A stretch of DNA of 64,000 nt, from the NCBI GenBank assembly GCA_013399695.1, contig VXAU01006143.1, positions 91,326 through 155,325 on the forward strand, given 5' to 3'. The notes below the pieces were generated by a model. That model was not told the origin of the DNA. It saw only the letters and a list, made by a program, of their open reading frames with translations, and did no database searches. The position numbers and the translations under genes were made by a program. This document shows, one piece after another, positions 61,701 to 64,000 of this stretch. Position 1 is the first letter of the stretch. Each line of letters starts with the position of its first letter. The stretch comes from Formicarius rufipectus. Its lineage: Eukaryota; Chordata; Aves; Passeriformes; Formicariidae.

Positions 61701-63247
61701 CTATAAAAATAATGAAATACAGTATGTCAGAAAACAGTCACGAGAGATTCTGATGAGAAAGAAACAAGTGGGGAGATGGTGCTGCTATTCTTTTTAGTAC
61801 AAAATGTTAATTTTTGAGTTTATTTTAGAGGTTGAAATTGGGTCCCCCATATAACATTGTTTTAATTTTTTTTATCTAGAGTATTGATTCTATCTAAATT
61901 TGCTATCTGTGGCCTGTCATGTCCATATATTCTTCTTTGCAAGATGCAGCTGTGCATCTGGAGTACTTAACACAAATAGTATACTTGCTTTTAAATTGCT
62001 GCTTCTCCCTTAAAGACAGAAAAGTGGACTATGGATCTCACTAGACTGAGAGGAATATGAAAATGACTTTACACTCAGTAATTTTTGGTATGGCTTGAAC
62101 TTTAATGTGGTTATGTTATTATAAGGTTTAGGGAGGTTTGGTTTAAAAAAAAAAAGCTCTCAGTTCTTTCTGCAGATCTTCTTAATTATGTGGTTATTAC
62201 TTCTCTGTCACAGTCTACTGAAGCTTAATGAATCCACTGCAGAAAAGAGGGAATAGTATTTTCTGAAGTATCATAAGCCACAGATGTTCCTGGCAGGGTG
62301 AAAAGAAGTATTAACAAAATCCCTTTTTCCAATTTTGGGAGTTCGTTCTGGATATTTTTGTAAATTTTTAATACATGAAAGAAACTTTATATATCTGTGT
62401 CCATAAGCATACACATATGTGCTATATGCATTTAGTTGCTGCAGACATATTCAATGAAGTTCATGGAGTTAAGGCTTTTCTGTTGTTAAAGTATGTTTTC
62501 TGTCATTACACTAACTGGTTCCTTGGAGATGGCTGCATTTAGGTTGAATCAGTGTCTTATTAGTCAAAGGAGTTACTGGTATGACAACAGGAATATGAAT
62601 TTATTTAATATTTAGAAAGTTGAACTTGTAAAATATTCACGAATGTATTTTTTTAATAATCATGTAAACTCTGTCATAATTTTGAAATAACTAGAATTAC
62701 TGCAGACTGCCTTTTAAACTTGTTTAAAAAACTTTTCTCTCAACATAGATTAGAAATAGTTTCTTCTATTGTAAAACATTTTGAATTTCTGTGTCTTTAT
62801 TGATATATGGGCTTTTGACCCAAGGTTTATCATTATTTTATGAGATACTTGAGGTATTTACTGACTTCAAAGCTCCTCACTGAGGAAGTGTATTAAGACA
62901 GATTTCATTCTTTTCTACTGTGAATCTCTTTGTCCAGTGGTATCTGAAAGATTGCTGAAATCTAATCCAGATAGGAATATTTAGTTTGCATCAGAGTATC
63001 TCAGCAAAAGGCTTGAATTTGTCAGTCAGAAAGTACATACTCCAGAAATGTATACTATATACACTGAACCTTGTTTAGATTCTATTTCCTTCTTTTCCCC
63101 CAGATTAAAGTTGCAGTATCAGCAGACAGAGATTGCATTCGTGCCTACCAACCCCAAATTTCATCTACGAATTACAACACCTTAACACTCAATGTGAAAA
63201 CTACTGAACCCGATAACCTGCTTTTCTACCTGGGTAGCAATGGAAAG
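1587..63247 (+). CDS. LAMA1: Laminin subunit alpha 1, exons 2-45 of a partial gene (span includes introns)
   Basis: The gene encodes the alpha 1 chain of laminin-111 and laminin-121, secreted heterotrimers that polymerise into basement membrane. Joined exons read open for about 2148 residues. Counting from the split first codon, the order is LN domain (1-251), LE repeats 1-4 and half of LE5 (252-501), L4 domain (502 to about 687), LE5-LE14 (about 688-1149), second L4 (1150 to about 1342), LE14-LE17 (to about 1534), coiled coil (about 1535-2100) and the start of LG1. Exon phases agree at all 43 internal junctions. Alpha 1 is preferred over alpha 2 because of IKVAV in exon 45 and alpha-1-like wording such as ATCGEKGPEMFC and GWLVTDL. 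The signal-peptide exon and most of LG1-LG5 are outside the window. Exon numbers assume a single coding exon upstream. Confidence 0.97.
1758..2114 (+). other. LAMA1 intron 2, GC-AG type
   Basis: 357 bases. The GC donor is followed by U-rich simple sequence and a catag/gtatgt junction at 1812/1813. Otherwise nothing is recognised. Confidence 0.8.
1763..1807 (+). repeat. T-rich (GTT)n/(GTTT)n simple repeat
   Basis: T run followed by GTT and GTTT units, starting six bases after the GC donor of exon 2. Confidence 0.9.
2115..2227 (+). CDS. LAMA1: LAMA1 exon 3: LN domain
   Basis: Starts after acceptor aaacag and ends before donor gtgagt. Reads EQHPISSAIDGTNNWWQSP and on to TLDLRQ, the most conserved patch of the LN domain. 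The phase goes from 1 to 0. A second AG two bases downstream (2116) forms a tandem acceptor. Confidence 0.97.
4518..4537 (+). repeat. Poly-T run (20 bases)
   Basis: Uninterrupted T homopolymer in intron 3. Confidence 0.95.
8680..8759 (+). repeat. Polypyrimidine tract in intron 3
   Basis: About 80 bases almost entirely T with short C blocks, interrupted near the right end by a run of A. Low complexity. No acceptor and exon can be made from it. Confidence 0.9.
9565..9591. repeat. Perfect 27-base inverted repeat
   Basis: Arm ctctgagattatt (9565-9577), one central G, then its exact reverse complement aataatctcagag (9579-9591). In intron 3, with no gene or repeat family recognised around it. Confidence 0.9.
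10193..10258 (+). repeat. A-rich (CAAA)-type low-complexity stretch
   Basis: Repeated caaa and ccaaaa units with A runs in intron 3. The open frame on the other strand here is a by-product of the repeat. Confidence 0.85.
10587..10829 (+). CDS. LAMA1: LAMA1 exon 4: LN domain
   Basis: 81 codons in phase 0, from VFQVAYVIIKAANAPRPGNW to YYSRLVPLEHGE. This is the core of the LN beta-sandwich. It contains an NIT glycosylation sequon. It follows an 8.36-kb intron, the longest complete one in the window. Confidence 0.98.
11997..12780 (-). mobile_element. CR1 LINE fragment with decayed reverse-transcriptase C-terminus
   Basis: The 3' end lies on the left (aaatcatagaatcat). Minus-strand translation of 12704-12453 includes LYSALVKLHLKSCIQFWAP, and 12451-12239 reads VQRRAKKLVKALEHKSYEEQ. 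Both are recognisable parts of the CR1 ORF2 C-terminal region. They lie in different frames, so the copy is frameshifted, 5'-truncated and inactive. It is the longest CR1 copy seen here, in intron 4. Confidence 0.93.
14045..14360 (+). mobile_element. Old CR1 LINE 3' fragment
   Basis: Reads in sense orientation. Around 14225-14300 it contains ggattgtggaatcagc, then tcaagaacagattggtcaaa, and it ends near tttctatga. This is the wording of an older, diverged CR1 subfamily tail. It is more decayed than the other long copies. Confidence 0.68.
15608..15787 (+). CDS. LAMA1: LAMA1 exon 5: LN domain
   Basis: 60 codons in phase 0, reading IHTSLINGRPSADDPSQKLL and on through FTSARYIRLRLQRIRTLNAD to DPIVTRR. 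Near-invariant in vertebrate laminin alpha chains. The donor is gtaagc. Confidence 0.98.
15788..18519 (+). other. LAMA1 intron 5
   Basis: 2732 bases with no repeat family or gene recognised. Several open frames of 60-85 codons on both strands look like chance. Confidence 0.8.
18520..18609 (+). CDS. LAMA1: LAMA1 exon 6: end of LN domain, start of LE1
   Basis: 30 codons. YYYSIKDISVGGM closes the LN domain, and CICYGHARSCPLD opens the first laminin EGF-like (LE) repeat. The acceptor is ttgtag and the donor gtattc. Confidence 0.98.
19065..19182 (+). CDS. LAMA1: LAMA1 exon 7: LE1
   Basis: Reads KLQCQCEHHTCGESCNKCCP and on to NKCE, the eight-cysteine LE pattern. Ends in phase 1, and the split codon resolves to lysine (CEKCNC, where human has alanine). 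Confidence 0.97.
20273..20451 (+). CDS. LAMA1: LAMA1 exon 8: LE2
   Basis: Reads CNCHNKAEDCYYNQSIADQK, then GQYIGGGVCLNCTQHTTGIN and ends FRPHK. The cysteine spacing is that of LE2, including its longer first loop. Confidence 0.97.
21911..22016 (+). CDS. LAMA1: LAMA1 exon 9: end of LE2 and start of LE3
   Basis: Starts ISPYEDHPCYPCDCDPFGSL and ends HSDSQR plus one base. The split codon gives glycine with exon 10. The donor is gtaagg. Minus-strand open frames over this exon are shadows. Confidence 0.96.
22017..22490 (+). other. LAMA1 intron 9
   Basis: 474 bases ending in an unusually long pyrimidine tract (about 22437-22488) before exon 10. No other feature is seen. Confidence 0.85.
22491..22651 (+). 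CDS. LAMA1: LAMA1 exon 10: LE3 and start of LE4
   Basis: Preceded by a long polypyrimidine tract ending tttaag. Reads GTWPGQCQCKEGYTGEKCDR and on through NCSMTGSINEDPC to CLCK. Confidence 0.97.
22652..25532 (+). other. LAMA1 intron 10
   Basis: 2881 bases. No known repeat is identified. A 158-codon minus-strand open frame (25215-24739) has no recognisable domain or composition and is not called as a gene. Confidence 0.8.
25533..25673 (+). CDS. LAMA1: LAMA1 exon 11: LE4 and first half of LE5
   Basis: 47 codons, ENVEGENCDLCKPGFYNLQE to CFCFGVSDVCDSLTWPISQ. LE5 is interrupted here by the L4 insertion, as in other laminin alpha chains. Confidence 0.98.
25674..26635 (+). other. LAMA1 intron 11
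   Basis: 962 bases. Nothing is recognised except the GAG acceptor at its end. Confidence 0.8.
26636..26809 (+). CDS. LAMA1: LAMA1 exon 12: first L4 domain, N-terminal part
   Basis: 58 codons, ISDMTGWLVTDLYNARSVQP to YYWSAPEAYLGNK. The start follows a non-consensus GAG acceptor (ttggag). It is chosen because the next AG (cag at 26640-26642) would break the frame, while this one aligns residue for residue with human VNSMSGWLVTD. Confidence 0.94.
26810..28373 (+). other. LAMA1 intron 12
   Basis: 1564 bases holding a CR1 fragment (27278-27797). The remainder is unannotated. Confidence 0.85.
27278..27797 (-). mobile_element. CR1 LINE 3' fragment with ORF2 end
   Basis: The 3' end is on the left (aatcacagaatag). 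The minus-strand frame 27539-27351 contains VIKQWHRLPREVVESPSL, the C-terminal signature of CR1 ORF2. Further right is antisense text such as ctccaggctcttactcattt. 5'-truncated, in intron 12. Confidence 0.92.
28374..28475 (+). CDS. LAMA1: LAMA1 exon 13: first L4 domain
   Basis: 34 codons, LTAFGGDLKYTVSYDIPMES to DVIIQ. The LxAxGGxLxYxxxY core motif is the hallmark of L4 modules. The donor is gtggat. Confidence 0.97.
28476..30721 (+). other. LAMA1 introns 13 and 14
   Basis: The introns are 28476-29212 and 29425-30721, around exon 14. No repeat or gene is recognised. Confidence 0.8.
29213..29424 (+). CDS. LAMA1: LAMA1 exon 14: first L4 domain
   Basis: Reads GNGRILSTRAAGLSLQPYEE, then DREMLMTVLVNVTHLLIRAN and ends KKAVYR in phase 2. 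It contains an NVT sequon. This is the C-terminal helix region of the L4 module. Confidence 0.98.
30722..30833 (+). CDS. LAMA1: LAMA1 exon 15: end of L4, second half of LE5
   Basis: Reads LGSVTLDTASANVID, then DVEFCECPQGYTGVSCE. The last segment resumes the LE5 repeat after the L4 insertion. Confidence 0.97.
31719..31829 (+). CDS. LAMA1: LAMA1 exon 16: LE5 end and LE6 start
   Basis: 37 codons, SCLPGFYRVDGILFGGICQP then CKCNGHAAECDIHGVCF. The donor is gtaagt. Confidence 0.98.
32611..32738 (+). CDS. LAMA1: LAMA1 exon 17: LE6 and LE7 start
   Basis: Reads ACQHNTTGPYCDQCLPGFYG, then DCQPCACPLTSPAN, ending in phase 2. NTT is a likely N-glycosylation site. Confidence 0.97.
33349..33435 (+). CDS. 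LAMA1: LAMA1 exon 18: LE7
   Basis: Completes asparagine, then reads FSPTCMLSEEGGIVCDKCLP and ends SQCER in phase 2. Same 87-base length as exon 31, which encodes the equivalent part of LE16. Confidence 0.96.
33681..33892 (+). CDS. LAMA1: LAMA1 exon 19: LE7 end and LE8
   Basis: Reads CANGYYGNPLVPGQSCAPCE, then GQCLKCLGNTAGHHCEKCAD and ends DKNCH. The donor is gtaagc. Confidence 0.98.
34401..34507 (+). CDS. LAMA1: LAMA1 exon 20: LE9
   Basis: Completes alanine, then reads CACHVNGSLSSTCQHETGVC and ends GERCDKCL in phase 0. The donor is gtgagc. Confidence 0.97.
34709..34741 (+). repeat. A/C-rich (CCAAAAAA)-type simple repeat
   Basis: Short stretch of ccaaaaaa units in intron 20. Confidence 0.85.
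35420..35600 (+). CDS. LAMA1: LAMA1 exon 21: LE9 end and LE10
   Basis: Reads NGYYGLLTGLGCIPCNCSQF, then GQCHCVPGVAGEKCDRCAHG and ends DGGCT plus one base. The donor is gtaagc. Confidence 0.98.
35926..35977 (+). repeat. (TTTTTG)n and poly-T simple repeat
   Basis: gtttttg units followed by a T run in intron 21. An open frame through here codes only F, L and C. Confidence 0.9.
36864..37000 (+). CDS. LAMA1: LAMA1 exon 22: LE11
   Basis: Completes proline, then reads CDCAHTQNNCNADSGQCICP and ends HWGLSPKLGCK. The donor is gtatag. Confidence 0.97.
37001..39600 (+). other. LAMA1 intron 22
   Basis: 2600 bases. It holds the hairpin at 37234-37270. No dispersed repeat is recognised across it. Confidence 0.8.
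37234..37270. repeat. Short hairpin-forming inverted repeat
   Basis: Arms 37234-37250 and 37254-37270 pair over 17 positions with a 3-base loop (caa) if three G-U pairs are allowed. The core arm is acacatttcaca against tgtgaaatgtgt. In intron 22. Confidence 0.8.
39601..39837 (+). CDS. LAMA1: LAMA1 exon 23: LE12 and most of LE13
   Basis: 79 codons, ACNCSNTGSTSPQCDVLTGQ to GCEEETGICTCK. The second repeat has the extra cysteine pair typical of LE13 (GLCGCEEETGICTC). The donor is gtacta. Confidence 0.98.
40926..41069 (+). CDS. LAMA1: LAMA1 exon 24: LE13 end and first half of LE14
   Basis: 48 codons, ENVFGLQCSECKPGTFALSA then CFCFGMSTLCSELEDHVRIP. LE14 is split here by the second L4 domain, as LE5 is by the first. 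Confidence 0.98.
41439..41618 (+). CDS. LAMA1: LAMA1 exon 25: second L4 domain, N-terminal part
   Basis: 60 codons, ITLTPDQSILRVVAQSNLSG to FYWKLPEQFQGDQ. The FYWxLPxQFxGxx motif precedes the L4 core. Confidence 0.98.
42216..42401 (+). CDS. LAMA1: LAMA1 exon 26: second L4 domain core
   Basis: 62 codons, LMAYGGKLRYTVAFYALDGF, then FGTSNFEPQILMKGG and ends VEMKE. It carries the same LxxYGGxLxY signature as exon 13. The donor is gtaagc. Confidence 0.98.
43209..43336 (+). CDS. LAMA1: LAMA1 exon 27: second L4 domain, C-terminal part
   Basis: Reads DSWKYFNSVSDEPVLRSDFM, then EYMLIKAAYGQGLQQSR, ending in phase 2. The donor is gtaaaa. Confidence 0.98.
43879..43999 (+). CDS. LAMA1: LAMA1 exon 28: end of second L4, second half of LE14
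   Basis: Reads ISNISMETAVKFEEM, then CMCPAGYTGLSCQ. The middle (MYLGRARAHLVEQ) diverges from human, but length and phase are kept. The donor is gtacag. Confidence 0.95.
44143..44280 (+). CDS. LAMA1: LAMA1 exon 29: LE14 end and LE15 start
   Basis: 46 codons, SCASGYYRGKHTELSVKEPH to SETCDPKTGKCL. It follows a short 143-base intron. NHS is a possible N-glycosylation site. Confidence 0.97.
44432..44454 (+). repeat. Poly-A run (23 bases)
   Basis: A homopolymer in intron 29. No retrocopy or SINE body is recognisable on its 5' side. Confidence 0.93.
45084..45205 (+). CDS. LAMA1: LAMA1 exon 30: LE15 and LE16 start
   Basis: Reads NCRDNTVGDYCSACAPGYYG, then SLCACPRVNPV, ending in phase 2. The donor is gtaacc. 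Confidence 0.97.
46098..46184 (+). CDS. LAMA1: LAMA1 exon 31: LE16
   Basis: Completes serine, then reads FSPTCVLKGVQDYHCDACVP and ends GQYCER. It has the same 87-base length and phases as exon 18, consistent with repeat duplication in the family. Confidence 0.97.
46446..46639 (+). CDS. LAMA1: LAMA1 exon 32: LE16 end and LE17
   Basis: Reads CSLGYYGDPQLPGGSCHPCQ, then GQCLCKPGVTGQLCEECEPR and ends VEDECI. The last LE repeat before the coiled coil. The donor is gtaggt. Confidence 0.98.
46820..46877 (+). mobile_element. CR1 tail remnant
   Basis: Short sense-strand fragment containing gaggggtttggacaagat, then ggaggtcgtccaacctcaac and cattctgtgaa. It matches only the last 60 or so bases of CR1. 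In intron 32. Confidence 0.78.
47679..47821 (+). CDS. LAMA1: LAMA1 exon 33: start of coiled-coil domain II
   Basis: Reads CDDNCTGVLLNSLDNLSEAI, then PYGILSELENATKYLK. The paired cysteines at the start (CDDNC) match those that lock the alpha, beta and gamma chains at the top of the laminin long arm. The NCT, NLT and NAT sequons are visible. Confidence 0.97.
47822..50440 (+). other. LAMA1 intron 33
   Basis: 2619 bases. It contains the tandem duplication and the single N at 49590. The GC-richer stretch at about 48120-48420 is not assigned to any family. Confidence 0.8.
49502..49725 (+). repeat. Tandem duplication, two copies of about 87 bases
   Basis: Copy 1 (49502-49589) and copy 2 (49640-49725) share cattctctc, cactttttcttccttcac, aaaaagactttgaaat and gaatatacttgtcttc. 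They differ by a CT indel and two substitutions. A 50-base spacer separates them. The only N in the window (49590) sits at the right edge of copy 1. Confidence 0.95.
50441..50539 (+). CDS. LAMA1: LAMA1 exon 34: coiled-coil
   Basis: 33 codons, RSVFPKENPTYSLATAKESL to GGIDQLHEE. It diverges from human, but flanking phases, splice sites (ccatag, gtaggt) and length fit the family. Confidence 0.92.
51212..51234 (+). repeat. (AT)n microsatellite
   Basis: About eleven AT units in intron 34. Confidence 0.93.
51519..51630 (+). CDS. LAMA1: LAMA1 exon 35: coiled-coil
   Basis: Reads TTRFLKKAWQLNTMTQKTRN and ends VHTTIK plus one base. Heptad-like helical sequence. The acceptor is ttctag and the donor gtatcc, a weak donor. 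Confidence 0.92.
51797..51959 (+). CDS. LAMA1: LAMA1 exon 36: coiled-coil
   Basis: Completes valine, then reads LAEVAMSLNETLGLDLPLSN and ends WHHNATRVL plus two bases. Aligns with human NQTLDEDFLLPNST. NET and NAT sequons. Confidence 0.96.
53961..54171 (+). CDS. LAMA1: LAMA1 exon 37: coiled-coil
   Basis: 70 codons after completing glutamate: AAENFLIQVQKEYHKPQQEL to LPLILSNLAELN. Strong alpha-helical heptads, with a LLAKHSSRLQDAQDLINEAL core. The donor is gtaaga. Confidence 0.97.
54433..54549 (+). CDS. LAMA1: LAMA1 exon 38: coiled-coil
   Basis: 39 codons, GKKLNIKEGEEVLTMLIKEG to DIKNSTS. The acceptor is atctag and the donor gtaagt. It is separated from exon 39 by only 88 bases. Confidence 0.95.
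54606..54634. repeat. A14/T15 inverted repeat at the exon 39 acceptor
   Basis: Fourteen A (54606-54619) are followed directly by fifteen T (54620-54634), then cag and exon 39. The T run is the polypyrimidine tract of an 88-base intron. Confidence 0.95.
54638..54801 (+). CDS. LAMA1: LAMA1 exon 39: coiled-coil
   Basis: Reads NLEVHQDGLALWSSKLRHHV, then LVYRAEDHATQFQRLADALE. The LVYRAEDHA segment is nearly identical to human alpha 1. Ends in phase 2. The acceptor has a pure T tract (see inverted repeat). Confidence 0.97.
54892..54960 (+). mobile_element. CR1 tail remnant
   Basis: Short sense-strand fragment, ctctgcccatggcaggga then cttccaatccagttgattct and atgat. It matches the terminal part of CR1 with its characteristic end repeat. 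In intron 39. Confidence 0.75.
55942..56080 (+). CDS. LAMA1: LAMA1 exon 40: coiled-coil
   Basis: Completes serine, then reads GLSKVRNVTLNTTAAIYAHS and ends VVNGPLGL. Aligns with human GLENIRNVSLNATSAAY. NVT and NTT sequons. The donor is gtaagt. Confidence 0.96.
57299..57392 (+). CDS. LAMA1: LAMA1 exon 41: coiled-coil
   Basis: Reads PEESFSVLGKETLLLSSKCQ then NEAKNLKKKSD plus one base. The length and phases fit the human exon. Two oddities are a run of ten A bases encoding the lysine triplet, and a lone cysteine within the coiled coil. The donor is gtcagt, weak. Confidence 0.9.
57393..58561 (+). other. LAMA1 intron 41
   Basis: 1169 bases. A 159-codon minus-strand open frame (58118-57639) lacks any recognisable domain and is treated as chance. 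T-rich tracts lie near 57430 and 57470. Confidence 0.75.
58562..58678 (+). CDS. LAMA1: LAMA1 exon 42: coiled-coil
   Basis: Completes glycine, then reads FLFGLNGLNKKVEKIQESTN and ends DSLLILRVLPN plus one base. The NDSLLILR segment matches human NESLLILR. The donor is gtaagt. Confidence 0.95.
59475..59479. repeat. Left target-site duplication (GCTAC) of the solo LTR
   Basis: GCTAC immediately left of the LTR's TG end. It is an exact copy of 60181-60185. Confidence 0.85.
59480..60180 (-). mobile_element. Solo LTR of an endogenous retrovirus
   Basis: A 701-base block bounded by TG and CA, with imperfect inverted ends (tgtgctggtt against aactaggaca) and flanked by the 5-base direct repeat GCTAC. 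No internal retroviral region or second LTR is present, so this is a solo LTR. On the minus strand a TATA-like stretch (near 59843-59834) precedes an AATAAA at 59660-59655 by about 180 bases, suggesting U3-R-U5 runs right to left. The 5-base duplication is typical of ERVL-like and some ERVK-like groups. The family is not named here. Confidence 0.85.
60181..60185. repeat. Right target-site duplication (GCTAC) of the solo LTR
   Basis: GCTAC immediately right of the LTR's CA end. It is an exact copy of 59475-59479. Confidence 0.85.
60787..60969 (+). CDS. LAMA1: LAMA1 exon 43: coiled-coil
   Basis: Completes asparagine, then reads TRKYMLEVKELAMSANISAL, then LSQVNGTLRKTSELI and ends SSKA plus one base. 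The acceptor is tttcag and the donor gtaagt. The solo LTR lies in the intron before it. Confidence 0.95.
61293..61447 (+). CDS. LAMA1: LAMA1 exon 44: C-terminal end of the coiled coil
   Basis: Completes alanine, then reads ITAEKQVKEVEAQASLLLDR, then LKPLKMLEENLNRNLSEIKE and ends QARKQAAS. This block is strongly conserved in alpha chains, where it nucleates trimer assembly and leads into the LG domains. Confidence 0.98.
61448..63103 (+). other. LAMA1 intron 44
   Basis: 1656 bases of AT-rich sequence with no recognised repeat or gene. Intron 43 (60970-61292, 323 bases) likewise holds nothing recognised. Confidence 0.8.
63104..63247 (+). CDS. LAMA1: LAMA1 exon 45: IKVAV site and start of LG1
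   Basis: 48 codons beginning IKVAVSADRDCIRAYQPQIS and ending LLFYLGSNGK. IKVAV at the coiled-coil/LG1 border is a well known cell-adhesive and neurite-promoting peptide of laminin alpha 1. The alpha 2 chain has IKVSV there. The donor is gtaagt, and the next LG1 exon is outside the window. Confidence 0.98.
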
Positions 63248-64000
63248 GTAAGTTTCTAGTGGACGTTTTCTGAAGGTCTGGTAGTCAAATGTTTCAAATG
63301 ACTGTGGATATGTTTTTTTTCTTACTTGATTTCAAACTAAGTAATCTTGCAGACAAATGTGTTCATTGGGGGTGGAAATAATTTTGTGCCTTAGATGATT
63401 CTGGAGATTCTCAAAGGTATAGAACAAAAGCACCTGATTCCTCAGCATTGTTTCTTGGTTGTGTCATTGAACTCTCCCTTCCTTTTCCTGTGTTGTCCAT
63501 TAACCTCATGAGTATAATGCTTTATGAGGTGTTTTCATGTAGCATGCTGGAGTATATCAAGTGATCTGCTTGGTAGCACAGTAAAAGTACTTGAATTTGG
63601 CCCTCTTAAGCATGGTTCCTCCTCCACTCACTTGAAAAGGAGCATGATGGCTTGCTGCCACATTGCCCTCCTCTTCGCTCCCTCTATAATCCCAACAAAA
63701 TGCACAGCTATTAGCTCCTTGTGGTACACTATCATGTGAAATATAGTGCTTTTTCACAGACTGGTAAGTTGCTTCACACTCAGAAGTGTGTATTTCTATA
63801 CATGTGTGTCTTCTCCACTGACACTCCCTTGTCATGGGGGAGAAGCTTGTGTGCCCTTAAGAGGTTGTGGGCTGTGCTGCTGGTGGTTTATACCTCCAGT
63901 AGGGTCTCCCATGCTGGTCAGGTCTCAAGTGAAGGGTCAGACAAAGTGTGTCCACGGGCAGGATGGGCTATCAGCCTCCCAGCAGCTATCCTAGGAGAAG
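63248..64000 (+). other. 5' part of LAMA1 intron 45
   Basis: The window ends inside this intron. The GC-richer last 180 bases may be the edge of a dispersed repeat, but I cannot name one. Confidence 0.7.

Noticed and set aside
1..64000. LAMA2 as an alternative identity
   Set aside because: Same domain order, but local wording (GWLVTDL, CFCFGVSD, ENVFG, IKVAV) fits alpha 1 better throughout. Alpha 2 has IKVSV at the LG1 border.

Overview
The window looks like avian genomic DNA. It is AT-rich, its dispersed repeats are CR1-type LINE fragments ending in the typical avian tail, and it carries one solo retroviral LTR. The species cannot be settled from the sequence alone. The only gene I can support is one vertebrate gene on the + strand, laminin subunit alpha 1 (LAMA1). 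It enters the window inside intron 1 and leaves it inside intron 45.

I delimited 44 coding exons, counted as exons 2 to 45 on the human-like layout. They give 6443 coding bases, about 2148 residues of a protein that is about 3075 residues long in human. Every junction keeps the reading frame, and no exon has a stop or frameshift. Of the 43 complete introns, 42 are GT-AG and one, intron 2, is best read as GC-AG. The alpha 1 assignment (rather than alpha 2) rests on alpha-1-like wording throughout, and above all on the IKVAV motif at the start of exon 45.

Layout: 1587-18609 encodes the laminin N-terminal (LN) polymerisation domain. 18520-25673 encodes LE repeats 1-4 and the first half of LE5. 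26636 to about 30790 encodes the first globular L4 domain. About 30791-41069 encodes the rest of LE5 through the first half of LE14. 41439 to about 43965 encodes the second L4 domain. About 43966-46639 encodes the rest of LE14 through LE17. 47679-61447 encodes the alpha-helical coiled coil that joins the beta and gamma chains. 63104-63247 opens the first LG domain. The signal-peptide exon and most of LG1-LG5 lie outside the window.

All other sequence is intron. It holds six recognisable CR1 remnants, a 701-bp solo LTR with a 5-bp target-site duplication in intron 42, several homopolymer and simple repeats, two strong short inverted repeats, and a near-perfect tandem duplication next to the window's only ambiguous base. 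I see no RNA genes, CRISPR arrays, operons or second protein-coding gene, and no undescribed multi-gene system. The most useful leads are splice-site oddities (introns 2, 11 and 38), the solo LTR, and the possible assembly artefact near 49590.
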